Under the pieces are notes generated by a model. That model had not been told where the DNA came from. It did no database searches and worked only from the letters and a program-made list of their open reading frames with translations. Both the position numbers and the translations under genes were made by a program. DNA of 64,000 nucleotides from Tamarix chinensis (taxonomy: Eukaryota > Streptophyta > Magnoliopsida > Caryophyllales > Tamaricaceae): assembly GCA_030549775.1 (NCBI GenBank), contig CM060181.1:1240001-1304000 (forward strand), in the 5' to 3' direction. Below are positions 36,598 to 49,160 of this stretch, piece by piece. Positions within the stretch are counted from its first letter, which is position 1. Every line of letters begins with the position of its first letter.

Positions 36598-39500
36598 ACT
36601 TGTAAGACTCCTAAAATTTACAATTGAAAATTTTCGTTTAACAAACAAATATAAGCACGGGGGTGCTACCGCCATGATCAGTACAAGCCTGGGCCCCGAC
36701 CAATCTCGTACTAACCAAAAGGATAAAAAAAGTTATCACCAAACATTAGTCAAACTTAAAACAATGACTCATAGAAAAAACTAAAATGTTCATAACATAG
36801 AAATCAGAGTACGGAATTAAAAGTCATTACAATCCAAGTGAGGTACATAGAAGAAATTCCTAAAAGGGTTAAAAAGGGTATAACACCATAAACGAAACGA
36901 AATAAAATGAAAACCATTAATAAATAGGTATACAGAGAGTCCGGCCTACATCGCTCTCGGGCCCCCATACCAAGTCCAACCAACACATGTCCCCGTCTGA
37001 CGCATCCAGTACGTCATAGGCATCAAATACAGTACCACCTATCTGCACAAATTCAGAAGGCCCTATGTTCATGGGAATGAGAAGCACCCCATAAAACGGG
37101 TGATCAGTACGCTACATATCAAAAAAGGTAACCATATGAGTAAGGCCAGCAAGAAGCAAACAAGTAAGGCCATGTAAGAAAATAAACACGTAAGGCATAC
37201 AAGGCATAATTCAAGTTCATAAGATTAGGCCGGACTTAAACTAATATTTTATCTTACACATCTCTTATATTAATTCCATGAGAGTACAGGAACCCCACTA
37301 TTATAGCCGGTGGACCGGAAAATCAACCTTACTGGCCCGACCCATATAGTATTCTACTGTAAATAATTAGTATATTTCCATGTCTTATACTTCTGGTTCA
37401 CACATTCCTTAAATTTACTCCGTGTGAGTACGAGAACCCCACTATTATAGCCGGTGGACCGAAAACACTCCACATGGTAGAACGCACCAGACCACTATTA
37501 TTGCCAGTGGATTGGAAAAATATATCCTCACCGGCCCCGAATCATGAGGTGTTCCACTATAAGTAAATAGTATCTTCCCATTACTTATTACCATACAAAT
37601 TTTGTTTTATTGAGACTGGAATCCCCCACCATTTTAGTCAGTGGACTGGAAACACTCAACAGGGCAGAACACACTTGACCACTATTATAGCCGGTGAAAC
37701 GAAAAATCACTTAGTAGGGCAAAACACACCTGATCACTATTGTAGCCGGTGGATAGGAAAATATATAACCTCACTAGGCCCTGGATCAATAATATTTCAC
37801 TTTAAGTGCTTAGTATTTTATTATATCTTATTCCACACACAACCTATACTAGACATGCACAACCCACTCGACTTCCCAAAAATATTGTCCCATATCTTGG
37901 GACTTTTACTTCCTCTAGTACATCCAGACATTCTTTCCCACTCTTTCCTCATTACCATGAATACTCAACCCCGAGATCCACTTTCCATATCTTCAAGTCA
38001 ACTCAATATCACTCTCTAGGGTTTTCCTTTGGGAGACCCTAATTTTCCCTATGTGGCCCAATCTTCCTCTATCCCACACAACTCATGCTCCTCCAATTTA
38101 TCACCTCACTCGATTTATCCCCAAGCACCCATTTTACTTCCCATGGAAGACACATGGCCACGAAACCCTAATTGGCCATTCCAAAACCCTAGCACTTCTT
38201 TTTCTTCATATAATGTTATTCATTCATCACTCTTACTTACCATCACCTCTTCCACATGACACATATCCAACACAACCTATGACCTCAAGACTTCCTTCCC
38301 ATCCTTTTCCACTCACCATGAGAACCCAAAACTTTTCTTTGTTATCAAAACCATCACTTCCCTTTATCCACACCTAACATCACCATCTCACTATCTGAAT
38401 CCCACACGTGATTATAAAAACCCTAGTACTTCTCCTTTCTTTTATGTCACCCCCTTAACACCCAAATTCATTTACTCACTTGGCTCACTTTTCCTCCATG
38501 CTACACCCCTTCCATCTTTTATTCTCCATTCTAACCATTTCCATTACTTTTCCCTTCCTTACACATTTCTCTCGCTTAGGGTTTGCTCCCCAAAACCCTA
38601 GTTAAGTCTCTCATGCATCCTTACATCAAACCACGTATTGTTTTTCACATATGGACTCCAATCACCCTAACAATTCTTCCCTTACCTTACTCAATCCTCA
38701 AATCAACTTTTCTCCCGTAAAAGTCATACCCATGAAAATACTAACCATCCCATATAAGCCCTAGACTCTCCATTCATGTTTTGATCCATTCCCTTAATTT
38801 ATTTCCATTATTCTTCCTTTTGTTCACCTATAGGTCATCAGATATTTAGGCCATCATTACCATTCTCTAGTCAACTCACCTTCCTCATTATTTTCCATTT
38901 CCCTCACAACCACATCATACTATTTAGAGCTTCCTATCATGCATGTCATGAGGGGCAATATTACATAGGCACAATTCAAGTACAAGCAATAATATCATAT
39001 TACACATATCATAAACACATGCAACTTACCTTATCTCCATGCTTAGCAAGATGCGCTACAAGAACATGATAATATAATATATAAAGCACACACATCAAAC
39101 CAACACACATAGCACATTCTCACGCACAAAAGGCCTTAACCATATTCTTACCTAGAATGACACCAGACTTGGAGCACGCTCCTACGCCTCCTTAGGGTTT
39201 TGACTTGGTTCACCTATAAGAGGGAAACACTGTGGTTAACTTTCCTCTAACCAAAATTATCATTATTTCCTACCTTACCCTTATCATAGCCTAATATTAG
39301 GGTTAATAATAATAATAGTAGTAGTTTTATAAGTAAAAGTAGGGTATTATTCTTGAAATAGCTAATCATACTAGTACTAGCCAAAATAGGTCTTGGTAGA
39401 TATATTGGTCCATGTTAAATAATTATTAGTAATATTTGTATTACTAAAGATAATAGCTTTACTATTAATAACAACAACAACAATAATAATAATAACCTCA

Positions 39501-39729
39501 ATCACAACAATAATAATAATAGTATTAGTAATACTAAAATGGTGACAATAATGATACTACTAATAATAATAATGCTAGTAGTAATAGTAATATTAGTGAT
39601 ATAGGTAATAATAACAATAATGATAAAATAATAATGATGATGATGATGATGATACTTCAAATCTTAGTAATAATAATGATATGGTTCGAATAATCATGTT
39701 AATATTAACATTAGTAATAATAGTTCCTA

Positions 39730-39760
<31 letters not shown>

Positions 39761-40256
39761 GATATTAATACTAATAAAATAATAATAATTACATTAGTAA
39801 TATTCAAGGGTTGGGGAGGCTAGGGCACAACCTAGAGGTGGTGGTGACTAGGCGGCACCAGTGGCGGTGGAGGAGGATGAGAAAGTGGAGAAGTGGTTTT
39901 CTAGGCTAGAAGAGAGAGAGTGAGAGGGTGGGTGCTCTAGGTTGAGAGGGTTGGAATGGTGGTGGGTGGCGCAACCAAAAGGGTGACTCAGATGGCGGCT
40001 ACTATGGTGGCCGAAAGTGGTAGGGGGAGGAATAGGGGAAAGGAAGGTAGAGGGAGGTAGAGGAGACTCTGTTGGTTGTTTTGGGGGGTAGGGGAGTGGT
40101 GGTTGTTGCTGGGATGGCGGTGCATGACGGCACGAGGGGCGGTGATGGAGGAGATTTGGCAGTTTGGGCAGCTAATTTGGGAAGGTTGTGGTGGCTCGTG
40201 CAAGAGGAATTAGAGGTGGTGGGGGTGTGGTTCGGTGGAGGGTGATGCAGGGAGCA

Positions 40257-40347
40257 ATGTTGCATGGGGACGGGGAAGAAACAAAACGCGGAAATGCCAT
40301 TTCTTAAAAATCTAGGAAATGGGGGATGACAAGAAAAATAAAAAAAT

Positions 40348-40378
<31 letters not shown>

Positions 40379-40628
40379 TAAAATAGATTAAATTTACTAA
40401 AATTAAGAGAGAGAAATAAAAAAATTCTAAAATTATTACTTATATTAGTTAATTTTAATCATTATTAATTATTTTTAATAAAAAAAATTAATTAAATAAT
40501 ATTTTTTTAATAAAAATCTTAATTAAATAATTTTAATAAAAAATTTGACCCCAAAACATTTCCAGAGGAGGAAATGTTTTTAGGACGGGGGATGGCACCT
40601 GACTGCCATCCCGTGCATTAGTGGTAGG
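40257..40628. mobile_element. About 370-bp insertion inside the 5' LTR
   Basis: This block is absent from the homologous 3' LTR (34490-34500), where the flanks are joined. Its middle is AT-rich (40330-40545). The flanks GCAGGGAG and GTAGGAAG are weakly alike, and the ends (AATGTTGCATGGGGA, and TAATGCACGGGATG on the opposite strand) are weakly inverted. The class is unknown. Confidence 0.5.
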
Positions 40629-40760
40629 AAGTCGTTTGGTAGATGGTTTGGGCAGTGTAGCTGGACAACGATGGCAGTGGAGGTGTCTGAAGGGGCGGTG
40701 GCACAAGGGGGTAATTTCTGGATAAGAAAAAGGGGATTTCAATTAAGGGTCGGGTATGGA

Positions 40761-40769
40761 ATATTTATA
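40761..40769 (-). promoter_or_regulatory. LTR TATA box (minus strand)
   Basis: TATAAATAT on the minus strand, preceded by CCTATTGG. It occupies the same place in the LTR as TATAAATAG at 57680 and as the copy at 34618. Confidence 0.6.
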
Positions 40770-41636
40770 GGCCAATAGGGGTGGAAACGACAGAGGGGGA
40801 AGAGGACAAAAGGGGGAAGGTATGGTAGGGTCACTGACCGGTGGTGGCAGTCCGGTACAGGTCTGCAAGGTTGCAGCCTGCAGGGGTAGGTTGGGTTGGG
40901 GAGAAGAAAATGAAAGGGAGGGGCACGCGTGAGGGGGGGAGATGTGGGGTTGGTTGGGGTCGAAAAAGGAAAGGAAAATGATGAGGAGAGAAGAGGAAGG
41001 TAGGCTGGTCAGCGGTTGGTAGCAGAGGAGGGAGCGGTAGTAGATCATAGGTGTGATCTACAGAACAGGTTGGGGAAGAAGGAAAGGGGAAAGAAAGGAG
41101 TTGGGTCGGTCGGTTTGGGAAAGAAAAGAAATCAAAGAAAAAGGGAGAGGATCAGGCGGGTTGAGCAGGGAAGGAAGGATGACACGGGCTTAGGCCGCAC
41201 GGGGGAGAGAAGAGGGGAAGGAGAGTTGGGCCACGAGGGGAAGGGTTGGCCCAAATCTAGGGAAGAAGGGAAAAAAAGAAAGATAAAGGAGATAAAGGAA
41301 AGACAAAAGAAAAAGAAAGGGGGAAAAAGAAAAAAGGTTGGGTGGGGTATTTAGAATATTTTGGTATTTTTAATTATTTAAAATAATAATATTTAGTAAA
41401 ATAATAATTAAATTTTCTTTTTAGATTAATTTGGGATATGTTGAATAATTTTTCCTAAATTCCATTTTAATGAGTCAAAACACCCTAATTTTTACCAATT
41501 AAATTATTTATTATTTTTCTCTTGATTTTGCCTTAAATATTCCACCTTATTTTAATAAAATAATTTATTTAATTAATTTCCCTTATAAATCCCTATTTTA
41601 ACATAATTTTCTAAATTAGGGTTTTAGGGTATTTCA

Positions 41637-42646
41637 TACACCTTCACATAGCTCAGTATGTGATGCATCAAAAACCCATGCATATCACCCTTCATTGCAT
41701 TAACTTCTCACCCGCTGAATCACCTCACTCAACAACCAACACCCCACGGCAAAAATCCTAGCAACATCACATTCCCACGCTGCACCACCACCCATGCTAA
41801 ACCACCCTCCCTTGTGTCAAACACCCATGCCAAACCTCTCCCTAGACTAACTCTTCTTTCCCTCAACTCCTTTATCTTTTGCTCATCATCGTCTACCATT
41901 TTCCTTACAATGAACCTCTACATAGCATATACAAACTCACGTAGCTCAATCCTTGATGCATCAAACACCTATGCAAATTGCCCTTCATTGCATTAACTTC
42001 TCACCCATTGAATCACCTCACACAACAAATATCACCCTAAGCCAAAAATGTTAGCAACATCACAGTCCCACACTACACCACGCCCCCTTGTGTTAACCAC
42101 CCATGCCAAACCACTCTTCCTTATGTCAACCATCCCACACCAACCCCACCCTAGCAACATCACTCCTTAATGCAACAACCACCCTATTTGCATCATATTT
42201 TGGAACAACAACTCCCTTGGTTGCACCAATTTTTGAAGCACCTAGTTCAAGCTTTTCCACACTTTTCCGGTGACTTGGTTTGCTTTGGTTTTGCTCCATT
42301 TTCCACCCTCCCTTACCTTTTTTTTATTGTTTTCCAAAGTTCTAATTGTGTATTATTATTTCTTCTTAGGTTATTTTTCTAGTGGTATCAAAGGAGGAGT
42401 CTTAGGGTTATACGTGGTTAGAAGCTAAAGACATTTTTGGTAAGAATACATGTCAAAGTTAGGGTTTTTCGAATGTTATGTGTATTTTATGTGAAACCAC
42501 ATGGTTGATATTATTATAATGATAATATCATGTTGATAATGTTGTTGTATGATGACGTGGTATAGAACCTATGGAAAGTGAGTAATATGTGAAGAACATA
42601 AGCTTATACATTATTGTTGCGATATGCCCTATTTTGAAACCCTAAG
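41637..42646 (+). mobile_element. Old gypsy-type LTR, left part, with internal duplication
   Basis: A duplication of about 290 bases is visible: 41640-41800 and 41925-42100 share CTTCATTGCATTAACTTCTC and flanking blocks. Then 42385-42470 (GGGTTATACGTGGTTAGAAG) parallels 43910-43990 of the solo LTR. The sequence is interrupted at 42647 and resumes at 45673. Homologous order suggests one old plus-strand LTR spanning 41.6-47.6 kb. Confidence 0.45.
42642..42646. repeat. Target site duplication CTAAG, left
   Basis: Identical to 45668-45672. Confidence 0.7.
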
Positions 42647-43157
42647 TGTAATACCCCAAATTTGTATCTAATATAAATCCAAGGTAATTAGTGCTTTAAC
42701 CCAATTATAATATTGATAAATCGATATTTTTTTCCTTATCTTAATTCCTTAATCTTAAATCTTAACTTAACCTTAGTTTTGAATGATTAATATTTTAAAT
42801 ATTATGTAATTTAGATAATTATAATTTGAATCTAATCATAATCATAAGCCCAAACCCATCTCTTTTCTTTATTCCTTTTTATTTTTCTCTTTCTCCTTTT
42901 CTTTTTCCCTATGCCTAATTATATTTCATTTCTTCTTCTTCTTCTTTCTTTCCTTGTGTGAATTCCTCTCCCGACCATATCCATGCCATGCTGCCATATC
43001 CTACCTTCCTTACCCTAATCATATACCATCACCTCTCATAAATCAATGGGATATGTTCCATTGAATTTTTGTCTAACCTTCCTTGATCGTGTGTGCCTTT
43101 ACCATTCCCCTTGTGCACACCTTCCTATCGTCTGTCATTCACCATGCACTCACTATA

Positions 43158-43194
<37 letters not shown>

Positions 43195-45667
43195 TTCCTA
43201 ATCTTTGCCTCATTTAATGCCTAACCAACTCACTCCCTCTCCCTCCATTCTGTAAAGCAAAGATGCCTCAAACACCTTCCTTTCTTGCTATGCCTTAATA
43301 CTGCCCACAACCATCAACATTACACATTACCACTAACCACCAAGCACTACCATTACCTTGGAAAATCAACCACCACTACCACCCCATCATTCCTCTTCAT
43401 CATTACCCAACCATTTCTACCCCACCCATCTCTTTTTCCTTCTACCCCATCATGCTCTATTCATTTTTATTGAGGCACACAATTATTCATCCTTGCACGC
43501 CCCGTTCATGTCCTCTCACATAATCCACACATATTTTTGCGCACAATAGTGCACCCTCTTTTGTTCTTTCCTGTGCACTTCGAGCAAGACCATGTAAATC
43601 TCGCACAACCCACCTATACACATTACATACTCTTTTCCTATGCATGCACTGTATGCCATCGTTCCCTTAGCACGAACGTGCTACCCTTATAGCACACCAA
43701 TGTTCCACTCTGATACGACCATAACACTACCTTAGCACACCCATATATTCCGCCATACTTCCACACAACCTAAGCTTCCTATTGGTTTTGGTTAGTCCCA
43801 TTTTCACCCTCCTTTACTTAACCTTTTCCTCAATTTGTATTCTTAAGTTCTAATTATGGATAATTCTTGTTTTTGTAAGTGATCTTCTGGCAATCTTAAA
43901 GAAGGTAGTTTAGGATTATATGCTTAGAGACCAGTGTCCTTTTCATTAAAAATACATGTAGTAGTTAGGACTTGTATATGTAACATGTAATGTATGTGAT
44001 ATCTTATTTAGGAATGTTATATGGATAATATTGATTTTGATAATGCTATGATATAATATCTTGAAAAGGAGGAAAATGTGAAACATTTGAATATAATGTT
44101 GGATGATTAATTTACATAATTGAGGTTATGTTTCTCATATAAATATCAGAGATTGATATGTATTAATATTTTGATTCATAATGCCTTTCGAAAAATATGA
44201 GCATTTTAACTACTATAATGGTGTTGTGGTCATTTTATAGTAATATGGGAAATAATCATGGCATGATAAGTTTTGAAGGCGTTATCCATTATTCTATAAG
44301 TAATGTAATAAAATGATGGATTGAGTAAAATACAAGTTACCTAACATGATATTATGGGGTTTTCGTTAAGAAAAAAGGGCATTTTGGTCAATTAGGGGTA
44401 AAAATGGAATTTTGGTGATTCTAAAAAGGGGAATATAATTTAAATTTGTTAAGTATGATACTTGTAATATTTGGGGAATTATGGACCTATTCCTTGATGA
44501 TGAACTTGATAATTATATAGTTGTGTTTTACATGTTTTCAATTATATGGTGTACATATCTATATGAGTCCGGCATGATGATATCAATATAACAAACTATG
44601 AGTAAAATATTAATCATTTAAAGTAAAAGATCATGTGATTTAGGCCGAGGTGTTGTGTTCATTCCACTAGACGATAATAATGACTCAAATGTGTTTTTCC
44701 CTAAAAGGTGCATCAATTCGTTCTATTTGATTAAGAATAGTAAGACCCTATACTCAACATAAATGAGAATATGATTCAGAGATAATTAATAATGGATAAT
44801 ATATTAATCACTTAATGTGAAATATTACATGAGTTAGGACCGAGGTGTTGATTTGTTTCATCAGATGATAATAGTGGTTCATGTATGTTTTTCCCTAAGA
44901 GGTGTTTTATACCATTATATCAGTTTAATAATAGTGGTTAGGAGCATGTTTTCCTTGTATATGTTGGGTTCGTTCCACTAGATAATAATAATAGTGGCTC
45001 AGGTGTGTTTTTCCTTAATAGGTGCTTCAGTCTGTTCCATTAGATTAAAAATAGTGGGGTCCCTAAACTCAACTTAAATAAAATAATGGATATTGTTTAT
45101 ATCTAATAATGAATTATGGGATCAGTATTTAACTTACATTTTTTATGATAATATGCATGTACGTCTATCCTTTTTATATCCTTAATTTAGTTGTATAATT
45201 ACTTTACTCAATATGTAGCATATTAATCATCATTTTCATGGGTGTTACTCAATCCCATGAGATGACAACTCAGATGTTTATGTGTAGCTCAATGAGGACC
45301 CTCTAGATGATTTTGCTGTATATTATGCCCCATGTGTGGAGAAGTGATCTTATTTATTGGGTTAGACGTAGAGTTATGCTATTCAATGAATAGCTTTACC
45401 CAAATACATATTTGGGCTCTTAGCTCTATGGTATCCCTTTTAATGTATTTGATGTTGTACTTAAAGTTAATCTCCAAAATATGATTTAAGTTTATGAAGT
45501 TTATTTCATTTTCTATTTATCTTATTTTATGTTCTAATTGTTTTATCTTGTGATTGATGTACGAATGGTATGGTAAGCCATACTTATGTCAATGGCGACT
45601 GTAATACATAGCTACTTTAGCATTAACTTCCGCTAAAAAAATTAGTAATAAAATTTGAGGTATTAAA
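42647..45667 (+). mobile_element. Solo LTR, gypsy-type, 3.0 kb
   Basis: It starts TGTAATACCCCAAATTTG and ends GAGGTATTAAA (probably GGTATTACA originally), flanked by a perfect 5-bp duplication CTAAG. Order inside: AT-rich leader, pyrimidine-rich zone (42860-43850), an (AT)n tract (43159-43193), and a motif cluster at 44660-45070. The end, with CTTCCGC near 45629, is shared with the LTR end at 62060. There is no interior, so it arose by LTR-LTR recombination or loss. Confidence 0.75.
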
Positions 45668-45672
45668 CTAAG
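45668..45672. repeat. Target site duplication CTAAG, right
   Basis: Identical to 42642-42646. Confidence 0.7.
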
Positions 45673-47640
45673 TGTGTAGTATGAGCTATGGTATTCTAAT
45701 GTGGTTTGACTAAGTATGGAAAGGATTAAATTAATTTGGTAAAGTTTTTTCATGATGTGTGTGTCTGTGGAATAAAAAATACCGGACTCATAAGGTTTTG
45801 TGATAATATGGGCGTATTGGCTATCTTAAGGGTATATTGAGTCAATATGGGTTAAATGTGGAGTATTTGGTACTTTAATATGTTAATAGGTTCAAAGTAT
45901 GCCAAATATATAATATGTGGGATATTTGGAGTAATTATAAGTAGAATTGTTCATGTTGTCCGATATTTGATAACCCAATTTGATATCCAAATCGATCCGA
46001 TTTGAAATATCAAATAACTTATATGATATATTTTTTTTCAAATCAAAATTTTAATCTAATAAATAAAAGATCAAATAAATCGGATATCCGATCTGATAAA
46101 TTATATGTATATACACTCTAAACATTATTTATTTTTCATAAAATTTTAATTTATATAATCATGTATATATGTGTATGTGTGTATAATTTGAAATGAGCGT
46201 TCATTGTAAGTAAATTTTATACTTTTTAATTATTATTTTGATTAAGTTTATAATTATTATCCAATATTTAAAATTACTAATTAAATATAATGTAATTTAA
46301 TACTCAAATAAAATCATTAGATCATATTTGTTCGAATTGAATCAATTTTTTCGATTGAATAAATTTTTATCCAATATTTTTTAATTGCGGCATGCTTGAA
46401 AGTTCTGGATATCTTAAGATTTTTTTCGGATATTCAATCTTTTAAATGTCTGAAACTTTTTATCAGATATCCAATCATCGTATATCCAAAATATCGGATA
46501 TCCAATCCATGAACACCCCTAATTATAAGTGGCCTAAGTCCAATAAAATAAGAAAACATCTTGAAATAAGCATAATAATTCTAGAGTTAGGGTCATTATT
46601 GCATGTGCAAAACATTTGAGTTAGACCTCAATTTTAGGATATGATGTTAGTAATGATATTTTGGAAATTTGTACTAAACTATGGCTATATGAGTCTTATG
46701 GAAAAGGTTATCTCTAACTTGTGAAATTAGGGTTTTGTAAGGAATTGGAAATAATAACCCTAGAGGTAGACTATTATCACATATGTAAGAATTTGGAATT
46801 ATACCTTAATTTTTGGATATATTGTTAATAATAACATTTTAGGATGTTATGTTAAAATTAACAATTAAATAAGTGTTGTGGAAGAATTTATGCTTAGCTT
46901 GTGAAATTAGGATTTCTTAGGAAAAATATGGCATTTTTCCTTATAGGGTGCTCTAATATTTATGTGTTTGTGTTTTATATGTTTTTAATAATTATTTTAT
47001 GTTGGATTATGTTCCTTACATATCTACATGTGTGTTTGCATGATGATATTAAAATAAATAATAATGAATAAGATATTAATCCCTTAAAATAAAAAATCAT
47101 GTGAATCAAGGCTAAAATGTTAAGTTTGTTCCACTGGATTAATAATAGTGGCCAGATGCAGGTTGCCCTAAGAGGTGCATTAGACTATTCAACTAGTTTA
47201 AAATAGCTTCTAGGAGCATGTTGTCCTAGGAGATGTTGAGTCAGTTCCACCAGTTTGATAATAGTGCCCAAGCACGTTATTCTTTGGGAGGTGTTTTAGT
47301 CCACTTGATTGGATTAATAATAGTAAGGTTCCTAAATTCAACATAAATAAGAAATGGATTGTAGCTATACCTAATAATGGAACTCTAATTCAGCTCTCCT
47401 CTTACATCATATCATGTTTATTCAATATATATATATTTATTCTTTTGTGCGACCTTATGTATTTTTTTATAACCTTGCCATGACTGTATTGTTACATTAC
47501 TCAATATATAATATATTGATCATCTTTCTCATGGTTGTTACTCATTCCCAATAGCAGATAGCCTAGATAATTTTATGCAAGTCAATGAGGATCCATTGGA
47601 TAACTTTATTACTTATGATGCTTTTATTAGGGAGGAGTGA
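45673..47640 (+). mobile_element. Old gypsy-type LTR, right part
   Basis: It continues the LTR interrupted by the solo LTR. 46575-46660 parallels 9125-9220, and 47125-47330 has diverged copies of the CCAC...GTGG motif (CCACTGGATTAATAATAGTGG). It carries the hAT MITE at 45942-46521. No LTR end was found near 47640. Confidence 0.45.
45942..46521. mobile_element. hAT-type MITE, 580 bp
   Basis: Ends TAGAATTGTTCATG and (right, reverse complement) TAGGGGTGTTCATG are inverted repeats with 3 mismatches in 14. They are flanked by a perfect 8-bp duplication ATTATAAG (45934-45941, 46522-46529). The interior has repeated GGATATCC-type palindromic motifs in both orientations and no frame. Confidence 0.85.
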
Positions 47641-48679
47641 CCATATTATCCTTTGGTTTTAAAAATTTAGACCCCCTTACACCCCTTGATCAAATTATGT
47701 CATACCCTTATTCTCTCAACCAAAAATCTAGTCATAATTACCTTAATCACTTTCTACCAACTCTCTTACATGCTATCACCTATGTCAATCACTCTCATCA
47801 CTCTTTTTACTTGAAACAAATCCCCCATATGACTTATTCCTCTCTTTTTTTCCTTTTTTTGATAGGCATAAGGGGTGTATCCCCTTTTGGTTGATCATTA
47901 TACACTTAACCAAATTCCCTACACTTCAAGTTTATTCCCTCTCTATCATATAAGTTGTTCACTTGTTCTTAATGTGATCCTATTAATTATTCTTTCTCCT
48001 TGGTGTCGAGATCTCCCTTCTTCGCTTCTCCATTTGTTTTAACTTCTAAAATACTGACCTTTAATTCTTTGGTGCTTGTTCTAAGCAAAAGAGAGTTAAA
48101 TTCACATATCGGTGAGGTTTTGATTCACCAGTAGAAAAGATGTCTTTAACGATGACATTTGTCATGATTCATGTTGAACTTGGATCATAGAAAAACCATG
48201 AATGCTAGCTAAAATTAGATGAATTAGTCAACCGACTAGCAGAACGATTCTTGGAATAGACCGTAATGAGACAATTGGTGGTTAGGGCCCAACGAGAACG
48301 TTGCATTCTTTGAGTGGGGTAAATTTAATATCCCCATATTGAGTGGAGTGTTATAAGGATTGATATGGCTACTTATATCAACATGGTATACCATCTTTTT
48401 GATGATTCTGCCATAAAAACTCTACAATTTAGCGTGCTTGCCAGGGAGCAACTTTTATAATAGATGTCCTTCCCAGTAAGTTTTTAAAAAATAAAATTTT
48501 CTCGGAAAGCATGTGCATGAGGATAAAGTATACTGAAAGAGCTTGTGTTGATCTATAGGGTTAATCCATTAATATAAAAGAGATCCAAATTTGCCCTTGT
48601 AACCACGATAGGTCAGATGTGTTATCAAGTGGCTACAAAGTGGCCTCCATGTGGTCGTATCAATTCAGGGTATTATAGT
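47641..48679. other. Unclassified; one LTR-promoter-like block
   Basis: No gene was seen. The block at about 48320-48395 (CCCCATATTGAGTGGAGTG, then GTTATAAGGATTGATATGGC) resembles the CCCACAT...TATAAG boxes found in some plant LTR promoters, but no LTR edges were found. Confidence 0.3.
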
Positions 48680-49160
48680 TTAATGCATGTATGACACTTG
48701 ATGGTCATGATAAATATTCCAAGCCCATGATTCCACAAGATGAGAAAAATCTTTGTCATATGTCTTGGTATCTTCAGTTCATATGGTAAAGCTCTTGCTA
48801 AGTCTATGTGAAGTGAAAATACCAAGTAAATAAGAATGAGATTCATTTGTGATCAATACTTTGTTATAAAATGTATTTTTATTTCTATCTTGTTTGAAAA
48901 TTCTATTACTCTCTATTTTTTTTATTCATATAAGTAGTTGATGTAAATTGATTGGTGTTATTAGTAGCTAGTTGGTGTGGGTGTGTGTCTATATATATAT
49001 ATAATACTAAACCTTAAGAGGTAGCCATTTGATGTAGATATATTATGCAAACTTTTAATTTTGAGATAGGATACACAATATTGATACTTATGTACTAGTT
49101 AGATTAAATGGAAGTTCTTGTGTGCATGGAAATGTGAATGGCGCAGGTAGCATGTATAAT
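48680..49160 (-). repeat. Dispersed repeat shared with the CACTA-like remnant
   Basis: The reverse complement of this segment is similar to about 18780-19240, with several matching blocks in the same order: CACTTGATGGTCATGA, ATGGTAAAGCTCTTG, TTATAAAATGTAT and TTGATGTAAATTGATTGGTG. It probably comes from another copy of the same CACTA-type family. No terminus is visible here. Confidence 0.55.

Larger units (their letters stand above)
34418..41636 (-). mobile_element. Gypsy-type retroelement derivative with giant LTR (minus strand)
   Basis: On the minus strand the order is: a 5.0-kb 5' LTR (41636 down to 36601), a primer site, a 1,093-base interior keeping only a gag fragment, a polypurine tract, and a 3' LTR that starts at 35507 and is truncated at about 34418 after 1.09 kb. 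The surviving 3' LTR part matches 40190-41636 apart from an insertion in the 5' LTR. No protease, reverse transcriptase, RNase H or integrase was recognised. Confidence 0.8.
36601..41636 (-). repeat. 5' LTR, 5,036 bp
   Basis: It runs on the minus strand from TGAAATACCCTAAAACCC to TTACA. In order it holds an AT-rich leader, a C-rich zone (41100-39800), an ATT-type tract (39790-39300), a conserved block near 39150-39220 matching 59920-60000, and a cluster of CCAC...GTGG motifs (37780-37295). This is the order seen in the LTR at 56580-62117, so the two belong to one family. Near 38000-38900 the plus strand is pyrimidine-rich, without a counterpart I could place. Confidence 0.8.
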
